Source of the DNA: CAZRIZ01 sp050950465 | GTDB lineage: Bacteria; Patescibacteriota; Saccharimonadia; Saccharimonadales; Saccharimonadaceae | NCBI GenBank assembly: GCA_050950465.1 | Contig: JBMNHQ010000002.1 | Coordinates: forward strand, 186,001 to 250,000 | DNA length: 64,000 nt | Direction: 5' to 3' | Shown: positions 8,721-15,727 of the stretch, piece after piece | Layout: each line of letters begins with the position of its first letter | Position numbering within the stretch: position 1 is the first letter of the stretch | Made by a program: the position numbers and the translations under genes | Notes under the pieces: generated by a model | What the model was told of the DNA's origin: nothing | The model's input: the letters and a program-made list of their open reading frames with translations, nothing else | Databases searched by the model: none

Positions 8721-9212
8721 ATGACCAGTGATTCATCGCTCAATTTGAAGGCTTTGGCGACCGATCTCGAGTCGGAGTTTGGCTTTGATGCGCCAGTTAA
8801 ACGAGTTGTGGCTTGGAAAATGCCAGTGTCGCGCTCAGCCAAAGCGACGATATTTTTTAATCACAAGAACCAATTGTTTATTCATATTGCAACACCAGCT
8901 CGACAGACTCTAGGCGATGTGCGTAAAATTCTTTTCCGAGTTGGCTTGGTAGCGTATAAATACTTGCCACCCGCTGGTCGACCAGAGTATTTCACAGAGA
9001 TTGCTTCTGAACACTTCAACAAGACCTACCCTAGCCGTAAAATCACTTCAGATAATGATTTACGTTATTTCAAGACCTTAGCGTTGTATAATCCAGCTTT
9101 AGTGCAAATCAAGAACGTTAAAGATGGTGTAATTAAGTGCTTTGATTCTGATGCCAAGGATGAGTGGCGGACATTTTGCAAGATCACCTACTCTCGACTA
9201 GACGATTTTTAA
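8721..9212 (+). CDS. Conserved-looking hypothetical protein, soluble
   Basis: A 163-residue protein that I do not recognise. It is soluble, mixed alpha/beta and basic in the middle (KILFRVGLVAYKYLPPAGRPEYF; ASEHFNKTYPSRK). No signal peptide, membrane helix or catalytic motif is visible. Composition and codon use look like the neighbouring core genes. It is divergent from the UvrD-like helicase and starts 38 bp from it, so the two may share a promoter region, but a role in DNA repair is speculation. Confidence 0.7.
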   Translation: MTSDSSLNLKALATDLESEFGFDAPVKRVVAWKMPVSRSAKATIFFNHKNQLFIHIATPARQTLGDVRKILFRVGLVAYKYLPPAGRPEYFTEIASEHFNKTYPSRKITSDNDLRYFKTLALYNPALVQIKNVKDGVIKCFDSDAKDEWRTFCKITYSRLDDF

Positions 9213-9261
9213 CTATCTTGAATTAACTATATCTATGTGTTGTATTACTCACAACAAGCCC

Positions 9262-9290
9262 TTGACACTACATTGCAGAGGGGGTAGTAT
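9262..9290 (+). promoter_or_regulatory. Consensus promoter of the LRR surface protein
   Basis: TTGACA (9262-9267), 17-nt spacer, TAGTAT (9285-9290). It is followed by about 60 nt of leader and an AGAGGA ribosome site before the ATG at 9354. Confidence 0.75.
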
Positions 9291-9353
9291 ATAAATAACC
9301 TTAAGAACTTTAAGGTGTGTAAGTAAAAATAAAATAGAATAAAGAGGAAAAAC

Positions 9354-10859
9354 ATGTCTCAAAAACTCGCAAGTTTTCGGCGTCGTGGGGCGCTTCGTTT
9401 TAGTATCGGCGTGCTTGGCTTGGCACTGCTTTTACCAGCGTTTATTAGTAAAATAACCAAGCCAGAACAAGTGTATGCTGATGGCGCAGGCGCTTGTATA
9501 GTGGCAACTCAAGATAGTTACGACAAACTTATCGCCGACTATAGCGACACGTACTCGGCCGATCTCGTTAGTGGTAAATCTCAAGTCTTTCTCAAGACGC
9601 CGGCTGAAGCATTAGCTACCGATAGTGTCTGTATGCCAGATGTTGTGCTAAAGGATCTAATAATTCCAGGCGCAACAATGGCTGATAGTGTTACGGTAGC
9701 CGATATGGAAGCTTTGCCGTCTATCTTCTATAACAGCAGTGGCCACACTGGGTTGTCGAGTCTAATTGGTATAGAGTATGCTCAGCAAATAAGTTTTCTA
9801 GGTATTTTTTCACAGAATTTAAGCGATATTACTCCAATAGCCAGTTTGGCGCACTTGGTAAATCTCCATCTCGAGCAAAATCAGATTTTCGACATTACTC
9901 CTTTGTCTGGATTGAATTTATTCAATCTTTATCTCTCGGATAATCAGATTTCTGATATTACCGCATTATCTGGCATGACTAATCTACAGATTCTTGAACT
10001 TAATTTCAATGAGATTAGTGACATTTCGCCACTGGCTGAGTTAAATAATCTATATTCCGTTGATCTTGATAATAATCAAATTTCCAGTATTGCACCGTTA
10101 GCTGAATTGATTAATCTGAATAGCCTTACTCTTAATAGTAATCAGATTTCCGATATTGCTCTGTTGGCCGGGTTACCCAGCTTAGAGATGTTGGATCTTA
10201 ATGACAATCAGATAACTGATGTTGCGCCCTTGGCTGGCCTGTTAAACCTGACTTATTTGAACTTGGCGGGTAATGAAATAACTGATGTTGCACCGTTGGC
10301 TGGCTTGTCAAATCTAGTTGAGTTGTATATTGGCGGAAACCACATCGCCGATATATCGCCACTGAGAGCGGTTCATCAGGCGATTATAAACTCGGGCTAT
10401 CCTCAAGCTAGCTTTAATGCTAGCTATCAAAGGATATTCTTTGATGTAACTAGTCAATCGGCTACAGTAAATAATCCGCTTCGACAATTTGATAATACAG
10501 GCATAGTTCCTGATACCGTGCAGGATCAGTACGCTTCTTACGACAGTGGAGCTAATCAATTCAAATTATTTAACTTACCTGAATTGACTTCAACTGAAGT
10601 GGCATTATTTGCCCTTAATTGTGCTCAGCGTCCGGGCCAAGATCCAAGCATGACGGTTTGTTTCTCGGGTCAACTTTTTGCTCGACATAGTGCACCAACA
10701 GTCGGTACACCAACATCTGGTACACCAACAGCTGGCGCACCAAAATCAGGTGCTAGTTCCGCTGACTACGGTGCTGTTGCTCTGAGTGTAGCCACTCTTG
10801 GTTTCGGCGCCATTACTCTCGCAATTATTAAGCAACGCAAACTTAATTTTAAGAGATAG
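9354..10859 (+). CDS. Leucine-rich-repeat surface protein with C-terminal anchor
   Basis: A 501-residue protein. The basic start and hydrophobic stretch LRFSIGVLGLALLLPAFI (about residues 14-31) is a signal peptide. Residues 140-330 hold about eight 22-residue repeats of the SDS22/internalin type (NLxxLxLxxNxIsDIxPLAGL), which form a curved protein-binding solenoid. A short repetitive linker (GTPTSGTPTAGAPKSG) leads to a C-terminal membrane helix (YGAVALSVATLGFGAITLAII) and a basic tail, so the repeat domain would be displayed outside the cell. No LPXTG motif is seen. It has its own promoter, ribosome site and terminator and stands as a single-gene unit. A role in adhesion to a host cell is plausible but inferred. 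Confidence 0.85.
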   Translation: MSQKLASFRRRGALRFSIGVLGLALLLPAFISKITKPEQVYADGAGACIVATQDSYDKLIADYSDTYSADLVSGKSQVFLKTPAEALATDSVCMPDVVLKDLIIPGATMADSVTVADMEALPSIFYNSSGHTGLSSLIGIEYAQQISFLGIFSQNLSDITPIASLAHLVNLHLEQNQIFDITPLSGLNLFNLYLSDNQISDITALSGMTNLQILELNFNEISDISPLAELNNLYSVDLDNNQISSIAPLAELINLNSLTLNSNQISDIALLAGLPSLEMLDLNDNQITDVAPLAGLLNLTYLNLAGNEITDVAPLAGLSNLVELYIGGNHIADISPLRAVHQAIINSGYPQASFNASYQRIFFDVTSQSATVNNPLRQFDNTGIVPDTVQDQYASYDSGANQFKLFNLPELTSTEVALFALNCAQRPGQDPSMTVCFSGQLFARHSAPTVGTPTSGTPTAGAPKSGASSADYGAVALSVATLGFGAITLAIIKQRKLNFKR

Positions 10860-10876
10860 TTTTCGTTCAAACTCAA

Positions 10877-10907
10877 ATCACCCTGCTAGATAAGCAGGGT
10901 GATTTTT
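10877..10907 (+). terminator. Intrinsic terminator of the LRR gene
   Basis: An 11-bp perfect stem (ATCACCCTGCT / AGCAGGGTGAT) with a 5-nt loop and a following T run. Confidence 0.85.
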
Positions 10908-10913
10908 GAACGC

Positions 10914-10942
10914 TTGAGTTAAGCTGTTGATTAGTGTATAAT
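10914..10942 (+). promoter_or_regulatory. Promoter of the tRNA-Gln 5'-half chimera
   Basis: TTGAGT (10914-10919), 17-nt spacer, TATAAT (10937-10942). The chimeric unit starts 12 nt later, the distance expected for a transcribed RNA gene. Confidence 0.65.
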
Positions 10943-10953
10943 TCGGTGCGCGT

Positions 10954-11050
10954 TGGGATGTAGCCAAGTGGTAAGGCAACGGGCTGTTCGAGCCCGCAGG
11001 GCGAGTAAAATCTTCATTCGTCTTGGACCAAAACCGTTAGCTAGCCATCC
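10954..11050 (+). ncRNA. tRNA-Gln 5'-half chimera, putative structured RNA
   Basis: The first 30 nt (10954-10983) are identical to the first 30 nt of the intact tRNA-Gln at 11087: acceptor strand, D-arm and the start of the anticodon stem. The sequence then departs into a 25-nt motif (10984-11008) shared with the tRNA-Thr locus, and ends with segments complementary to tRNA-Gln itself: 11025-11038 can pair, with one bulge, with 11111-11125 (the anticodon arm), and GCTA plus CATCC at 11040-11050 can fold back on GGATGTAGC at 10956-10964. It lacks a T-arm and CCA end, so it cannot be a functional tRNA. It has its own good promoter. Not an RNA family I recognise. Confidence 0.55.
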
Positions 11051-11086
11051 AAGATGCTCATTGATATAATTGTTTTGTTACTGTAT

Positions 11087-11161
11087 TGGGATGTAGCCAA
11101 GTGGTAAGGCAACGGGTTTTGGTCCCGTGATTCAGGGGTTCGAATCCCTTCATCCCAGCCA
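11087..11161 (+). tRNA. tRNA-Gln, anticodon TTG
   Basis: A complete cloverleaf: acceptor TGGGATG/CATCCCA, anticodon loop TTTTGGT with TTG at 11119-11121, T-loop TTCGAAT, and an encoded CCA at 11159-11161. TGATATAAT (an extended -10) lies at 11062-11070, so the intact gene has a promoter separate from that of the chimera upstream. UUG reads CAA, and CAG by wobble. Confidence 0.95.
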
Positions 11162-11195
11162 AGAAAAGAGACTCCTTGTGGGTCTTTTTTCTTGG
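11159..11195 (+). terminator. Terminator after tRNA-Gln
   Basis: CCAAGAAAAGAGAC / GTCTTTTTTCTTGG stem; the 5' arm includes the CCA of the tRNA and the 3' arm supplies the T run. Confidence 0.65.
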
Positions 11196-11222
11196 CTCTG
11201 ATTAGGTTTTGAGAACCCCGTA

Positions 11223-11335
11223 GAGCGAGCGAAGCGAGCGTGGGGTTCGGTGGAGTGAGTGAAGCGAGCGAAAAGCAAGCCGAAGGCTTATTTTTCCGAG
11301 CGAACGAACGGAAGAGCGACAGCGAAGCTGGAGCG
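11223..11335. repeat. Low-complexity GAGCGAGCGAAGCGAGCG-type repeats
   Basis: A purine-rich degenerate array built on GAGCGAGCGAAG and GAACGAACG units. The open frames in it are composition artefacts. It lies between the two copies of the tRNA-Gln 3' end. Confidence 0.7.
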
Positions 11336-11354
11336 ATATCCCTTCATCCCAGCC

Positions 11355-11390
11355 AAGAAGAAAACTGGTCTTTTGACCAGTTTTCTTCTT
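11355..11390. terminator. Perfect 16-bp terminator hairpin
   Basis: AAGAAGAAAACTGGTC / GACCAGTTTTCTTCTT with a TTTT loop, directly after the second copy of the tRNA-Gln 3' end. The bases to 11508 hold no gene. Confidence 0.75.
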
Positions 11391-11508
11391 GATTGAGATT
11401 TGCGATAAGAACCCCCATTTTTGCGAAGCCAATACTCCTTCATTTCAGTCATCTTCCGTCGGGAGGATATAGTTCGTAGCTTTGGTGAAAGGATGCTTCC
11501 CAAAACGG

Positions 11509-12261
11509 TCATTTGGTCTTTTCTAGATAGTTTTCAAATACCCTCTGAGCTTCGCGAGTTTTTGCATCACCACCAGTGCTAATAATCTTCGTCGTGCCAT
11601 CACCTGAATTGGCGTTTGGTAGTAGCTCAATAACACGACGCACCACCCCGTCATTACCATCGAACAGTTTTACGTCAGGGCCGAAGAATTTTCTCATTGC
11701 TGGCTTCAGGTGCGAAAAATGAGTACAGCCTAGTACAACACCTTTAACATCACTGATTTCCCTAACTAACTCTTTAAGATGAGATTCAACTTCTCCCCCA
11801 TCTGTTTTACCGAGCTCAACCAATTCGACTAGCCGTGGCGCAGCTAGAGAAACAATCTGCTGATCTTTAGCTACTTGTTTAGCTAAATTAAGGTATCTGT
11901 TGTGCGAGATAGTGTACTTTGTGGCTAAGACAATAATTTTCCCTCTCTTGATTTGCTCCGTAGCCGATTTAAGAGCTGGCTCAATGCCGACGATTGGCAA
12001 ATTGTACTTGGCGTGCAAAGCTGCTTCAGCAGCGCTAGTGGCGGTATTACAGGCAACCACAATCATCTCGGTGCCAGCCTCAATTAACCTATCAACGACC
12101 CGTTCAGATAGTGTAATAATCTCTTTTTGAGTTTTTGTGCCGTAAGGCGCGTTGGCTGAATCACCAATATAAAACAGATCAGCTCTGGGTAAAGCTAGTC
12201 TTATGTCGGCCAAAACTGTTAATCCACCTAAGCCTGAATCAAACACACCAATCTTAGTCAT
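11509..12261 (-). CDS. murI: Glutamate racemase
   Basis: A 250-residue enzyme converting L- to D-glutamate for peptidoglycan. The N-terminus (MTKIGVFDSGLGGLTVL) carries the DSGxGG substrate loop. Both catalytic cysteines are present in their family contexts, VVACNTAT near residue 70 and LGCTHFSHL near 180, with GDSANAPYG near 35-45. Length is normal. TATAAT (minus strand, 12273-12268) stands 6 nt before the ATG without a ribosome site, suggesting a leaderless mRNA. It lies next to an envelope glycosyltransferase block of the opposite strand. Confidence 0.95.
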   Translation of the reverse strand: MTKIGVFDSGLGGLTVLADIRLALPRADLFYIGDSANAPYGTKTQKEIITLSERVVDRLIEAGTEMIVVACNTATSAAEAALHAKYNLPIVGIEPALKSATEQIKRGKIIVLATKYTISHNRYLNLAKQVAKDQQIVSLAAPRLVELVELGKTDGGEVESHLKELVREISDVKGVVLGCTHFSHLKPAMRKFFGPDVKLFDGNDGVVRRVIELLPNANSGDGTTKIISTGGDAKTREAQRVFENYLEKTK

Positions 12262-12267
12262 GATTAA

Positions 12268-12273
12268 ATTATA
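12268..12273 (-). promoter_or_regulatory. -10 box of murI, leaderless arrangement
   Basis: TATAAT on the minus strand, 6 nt upstream of the murI start codon. Confidence 0.5.
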
Positions 12274-12333
12274 CTACGGTGTGGTGTTGGTGTGGTAGGA
12301 TAATGCCAATGCAATCTTTAATGGTGAATAGTG

Positions 12334-12339
12334 TATAAT
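12334..12339 (+). promoter_or_regulatory. -10 box of the GT4 gene, leaderless arrangement
   Basis: TATAAT, 7 nt upstream of the ATG at 12347, with no Shine-Dalgarno. Confidence 0.5.
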
Positions 12340-12346
12340 CTGAATT

Positions 12347-13354
12347 ATGCGAAAAATTCGAGTTAACATGATTGCTGAATCGGAGTTTACTGTGCGAGGT
12401 CATGGGGTGCATACTGCTTATGTTGAGATAACTAATGCTTTGCGCCAACAACCCAATATTGATGTAAAGGTAAACACTCGGCGCTCGGCCGATATCGTGC
12501 ATTCTCATAGTCCTGGGCCGTACGCTATAAGTTGTTTGCACAAAGCTGGCCAAGCTAAGAAAGTTATTTCTGGTCATGTGGTGCCAGCTAGCCTTATCGG
12601 CTCACTTCGGTTGGCTAATCTCTGGAGTCCGATAGCTCGGTCCTATTTGCGTTGGTATTACAACAAAGCAGATTTAGTTTTAGCAGTTTCTGAAGAGACA
12701 GTTGATGGGCTAAGTAAAATGGGTGTAGAAAATGTTAAACTTCTCCATAACGGTATTGATATTGAGCAATATAAAATTTCTGCGTCGGACCGTCGTCAGG
12801 TGCGACAAGCTCTCGGTATTGAACCTGATGACATAGTGGTGGTTGGTAACGGCCAAGTTCAGCCACGCAAGCGTTTTGATTTGTTTATTGATTTAGCATG
12901 CGCTATACCCGAGGTGAAATTCTTTTGGGTTGGTGGTATCCCGCGTTTAGGAGCGCAGTACAGAAAAATGAAATCACTTGTGCGCCAAGCTCCAAAAAAT
13001 GTGACCGTTACTGGCGTGATTGAACTTGAAGATGTTAAGAAATATTATCAAGCAGCCGATATTTTCATTATGCCCTCTGTGCAAGAAACCTTTGGCTTGG
13101 CTATTTTGGAGGCAGCGGCAGCGGGATTACCATTATTGATTCGTGATATACCGGATTACCAAAACACCTTCAGTTCAGGGGCTATGTTAGCTAAAAATGA
13201 CGAAGAGTTTGAGCAAAAATTGCGCCAATTAGCAACCGATTCAAAACTACGCCGCAAGTACGCTGCTCTAGCTAAAACTATTGCTCAGCGATTTGATAGT
13301 AAAAAGCAGGCTAAGGATTTAGTTAAATATTATCAACAACTACTAAAGGAGTAA
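12347..13354 (+). CDS. GT4 family glycosyltransferase
   Basis: A 335-residue GT-B fold transferase. The N-terminal domain contains the glycine-rich GHGVHTAYVE loop; LHNGIDIEQY near residue 140 marks the domain border; the C-terminal domain has GNGQVQPRKRFDL and the GT4 nucleotide-sugar motif QETFGLAILEAAAAGLP (E-x7-E). The closest general type is the 1,2-diacylglycerol or phosphatidylinositol sugar transferases, so a membrane glycolipid product is likely, but the substrate cannot be assigned. It is followed 3 bp later by a CapA-like gene, probably in one operon. Confidence 0.85.
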   Translation: MRKIRVNMIAESEFTVRGHGVHTAYVEITNALRQQPNIDVKVNTRRSADIVHSHSPGPYAISCLHKAGQAKKVISGHVVPASLIGSLRLANLWSPIARSYLRWYYNKADLVLAVSEETVDGLSKMGVENVKLLHNGIDIEQYKISASDRRQVRQALGIEPDDIVVVGNGQVQPRKRFDLFIDLACAIPEVKFFWVGGIPRLGAQYRKMKSLVRQAPKNVTVTGVIELEDVKKYYQAADIFIMPSVQETFGLAILEAAAAGLPLLIRDIPDYQNTFSSGAMLAKNDEEFEQKLRQLATDSKLRRKYAALAKTIAQRFDSKKQAKDLVKYYQQLLKE

Positions 13355-13357
13355 AAG

Positions 13358-14575
13358 ATGAAGATAGAAAAATCAAATCGTCCACCAAGAGTATTGATTC
13401 TATCTGTTAGTATGATTGCCTTAACAGTTTTAGGCTTAGTTGTTAGTAAAATTATATTGGAGCGTTCAATCAAACCTGATGCTTTTGTTAAAGTCGATAC
13501 TCCACCCCCACCCCAACCGACTGCGGTCAAGTCAAAGATGATGTTTGTTGGCACAACTTTCTGGGGTCGTTATATCAATGACTGGTCACAAAAGTCTGAT
13601 TTAAAATATGCCTATCCTTTTTCACGCTTGAATGAATTCGGTCGAGAAGATTACGATGCTTGGATTGCTGGATTAGAATGTCCAACCTCACCGCGAATTA
13701 ATATGACATCAGCGCAAATGGAAGCTAATTTGCAGTTTAATTGTCGACCGGAGTATTTACCTGAAGCAGCCAAGTTCTTTACAGTCTTTGGTTTAGCTAA
13801 TAACCATACTGACAATCAGGGGGTCAAGGGCTTTGAAGAAACCAAGGAGGAGTTAGAAAAAGTTGGTATTCAATATTTTGGTCATTACGATCCAGAAAAC
13901 TTCGATGATATTTGTGAAGTTATTGCTATGCCAGCCAAAGTTAAAATGTCTAACAATAAGACTATAGATGGTAAATTGCCTGTGGCGCTTTGTGGTTATC
14001 ATGGCTTTATTAAAAACCCTTCAAAGCAGTCGCGCGCTGTTGTGCAGGAATATGCTAAATACTTCCCGACGATTGCTATGCCACATTCGGGTGTGGAATA
14101 TAAACCAGCACCAGATGCTATTAAGATTAATTTATACCGCGAACTAATTGATAACGGTGCTGATGCGGTTTTGGGTGACCATCCTCATTGGGTGCAAACT
14201 ACCGAGGCTTACAATGGTCGACTAATTGTCTACTCGATGGGTAATTTTATGTTCGATCAACAGCGTTCGGTTGAGGTGACACGTTCGGCAGCCATTACAC
14301 TAGACTTAGAATCAGATAATATCTCGTCTAAAGACTTGAAATTTTGGTTAGACCTAGGCAAAACCTGTGAGAAGTTTAAAGATGATTGTTTAACCAAAGC
14401 TCAAGAGAAAAATCTAGAAAAACCAACATATAAATTTACTTTTGGCGTGGTTGGCACCGATAATTCTAACAAAATCGTCAAACCAGCGACGGAGGCTCAG
14501 ACAGCTAGTATTCTAGATCGACTAAAGTGGTCGCAAACAATTCAAGGCCTTCAGGCGCCTTATTTTGGAAGATGA
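13358..14575 (+). CDS. CapA-like metallophosphatase-fold protein, membrane anchored
   Basis: A 405-residue protein of the PGA_cap family (CapA/PgsA of poly-gamma-glutamate capsule systems; calcineurin-like fold). An N-terminal signal anchor (VLILSVSMIALTVLGLVVSKIIL) places the domain outside. Family motifs: MFVGTTFWGR, LECPTSP, GLANNHTDNQG, MPHSGVEY, LGDHPHWVQ and YSMGNFMFDQ. The metal-binding D of the first motif (GDxxxG) is not seen here (VGTTFWGR), which may affect activity. No CapB or CapC is in the window, so capsule polymer synthesis is not implied. AAGGAG lies 8 nt before the ATG, and the gene follows the GT4 gene by 3 bp. Confidence 0.8.
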   Translation: MKIEKSNRPPRVLILSVSMIALTVLGLVVSKIILERSIKPDAFVKVDTPPPPQPTAVKSKMMFVGTTFWGRYINDWSQKSDLKYAYPFSRLNEFGREDYDAWIAGLECPTSPRINMTSAQMEANLQFNCRPEYLPEAAKFFTVFGLANNHTDNQGVKGFEETKEELEKVGIQYFGHYDPENFDDICEVIAMPAKVKMSNNKTIDGKLPVALCGYHGFIKNPSKQSRAVVQEYAKYFPTIAMPHSGVEYKPAPDAIKINLYRELIDNGADAVLGDHPHWVQTTEAYNGRLIVYSMGNFMFDQQRSVEVTRSAAITLDLESDNISSKDLKFWLDLGKTCEKFKDDCLTKAQEKNLEKPTYKFTFGVVGTDNSNKIVKPATEAQTASILDRLKWSQTIQGLQAPYFGR

Positions 14576-14675
14576 TATACTTGACTGTATCGATATAATA
14601 TGATATAATGATAAGAGGTATACTGCTATTTTTATGATAAATACTCGATCTTTTATAAAAAAGGAGGGGTTAAAA

Positions 14676-15623
14676 ATGAAGACCAGATATTCGCCACCTA
14701 TAGGTGAGCTTGGGCTTGCTGTGGTTGTCCTGCTGGCATATTTATTAACGTATTTCATTGGTTGGAAAAAAGTAATAATCGGGGTCGCTGCAGTTAGCGT
14801 GCTGATCACAATATACAATTTCTTACCAATAAAACTGGCGCGAGTTACTGTCTTTAGTAAAAAAATAAAGCAGTCAGTTAATATTATGCAAATTACTGAT
14901 TTTCATGCTGGACTATGGTTAAGAGCTAAGCAAATTCTAAATCTTTGCAAACAAACTCGACCAGATATGATCGTCATATCGGGCGACCTTGGAGACAATC
15001 GAAAAACGTTAGACAAAGATATGGCGAAAATCCGTCGTTTCTTAACCTTGTTGTCTAAGAACTGTCCCAATGTATTTTGGGTAGGTGGTAATCGTGATCA
15101 AGAGCTATTAGGTAGCGACAATCTAATTCAGTTTTGGTTTGAAGGCGATAGTCTCTTGAAAAAAGAACTTCCCGATGGGTCTGTGGTTGATGATATTAAA
15201 ATCAACGGCCTTGGTGTCAAGTCTTTGGGTAGGCGCTCGCTGAGTTATAAGCCAGAACAGTTTAATCTGGCAATTTGTCATCACCCGATGCACGCCAGTA
15301 GTTTGATTAAGTTCAATCCACTGGTTGATCTGATTCTGTCTGGTGATACTCATGGTGGTCAAATTCGATTGCCACTTGTTGGAGCTGTCACCGTGCCTGA
15401 TATGCCGTTTCTGCCCGATTTGAATCCCGATTATAAGCCATTAGTGAGAGGCTTATCTGTATTTAATGAATCAGGAAAATTTGTGTCAAAACTTGACAAA
15501 ATTGTTCACTCCACTGAGCCATTATTGTATGTTTGTAGCGGTGTTGGTTATAGTGGCTTCCCTCCTATCAGGCTATTTTGTCGATCGCAAGTTAGCTTGA
15601 TTACTCTAAGCCCGTCTAAATAG
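14676..15623 (+). CDS. Membrane metallophosphoesterase
   Basis: About 315 residues. Two N-terminal membrane helices (LGLAVVVLLAYLLTYFIGW and VIIGVAAVSVLITIYNF) precede a calcineurin-like phosphoesterase domain: ITDFHAGL, ISGDLGDN, VGGNRDQE, ICHHPMHA and LSGDTHGGQ. In motif III the usual GNHD histidine, which helps protonate the leaving group, reads GNRD. The type resembles YkuE/YaeI-like phosphodiesterases. The start at 14676 is chosen because AAGGAGGGG lies 7 nt upstream; the open frame extends 42 nt further. Substrate unknown; the setting among lipid glycosyltransferases suggests an envelope phospholipid. Confidence 0.8.
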   Translation: MKTRYSPPIGELGLAVVVLLAYLLTYFIGWKKVIIGVAAVSVLITIYNFLPIKLARVTVFSKKIKQSVNIMQITDFHAGLWLRAKQILNLCKQTRPDMIVISGDLGDNRKTLDKDMAKIRRFLTLLSKNCPNVFWVGGNRDQELLGSDNLIQFWFEGDSLLKKELPDGSVVDDIKINGLGVKSLGRRSLSYKPEQFNLAICHHPMHASSLIKFNPLVDLILSGDTHGGQIRLPLVGAVTVPDMPFLPDLNPDYKPLVRGLSVFNESGKFVSKLDKIVHSTEPLLYVCSGVGYSGFPPIRLFCRSQVSLITLSPSK

Positions 15624-15632
15624 CGGGCTTTT
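15609..15632 (+). terminator. Terminator of the phosphoesterase gene
   Basis: AGCCCG / CGGGCT stem overlapping the stop codon region, followed by TTTTTAATTT. Confidence 0.65.
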
Positions 15633-15727
15633 TAATTTGCAACTATCGATTGTGGGTTGGTTTTTGTTGAGATAAAAATTATTCTGTAAGTTTTTGTTTT
15701 TCTATCTTTTGGTATAAAGTATAGATT

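Larger units (their letters stand above)
11144..11359 (+). repeat. 22-bp direct repeat of the tRNA-Gln 3' end
   Basis: The 22 bp at 11144-11165 (T-arm 3' strand, acceptor, CCA and four more bases) recur exactly at 11338-11359. The 172 bp between the copies contain a terminator and a low-complexity stretch but no gene. This looks like a duplicated integration site or a local duplication. Confidence 0.8.

Noticed and set aside
8683..8736. Upstream ATG of the helicase gene
   Set aside because: It would overlap the divergent gene at 8721 and adds 18 residues without similarity to the family; a -10 box lies inside the extension.
10984..11008. Hammerhead ribozyme in the shared chimera motif
   Set aside because: The stem and short loop flanked by CTG and GA look similar, but CTGATGA and GAAA, which are required for catalysis, are not present in either locus.
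10954..11050. T-box riboswitch or intron-containing tRNA
   Set aside because: No AGGGTGGNACCGCG-type T-box sequence, no terminator/antiterminator pair, and the unit lacks any 3' tRNA half, so it is neither a T-box leader nor a split tRNA with intron.
11202..11512. Two open frames on the minus strand downstream of tRNA-Gln
   Set aside because: They run through the GAGCGAGCG low-complexity repeats and a terminator hairpin, and their translations are Ser/Arg-rich composition artefacts.
13358..14575. Poly-gamma-glutamate capsule operon
   Set aside because: Only a CapA-like protein is present; CapB and CapC are absent in the window.
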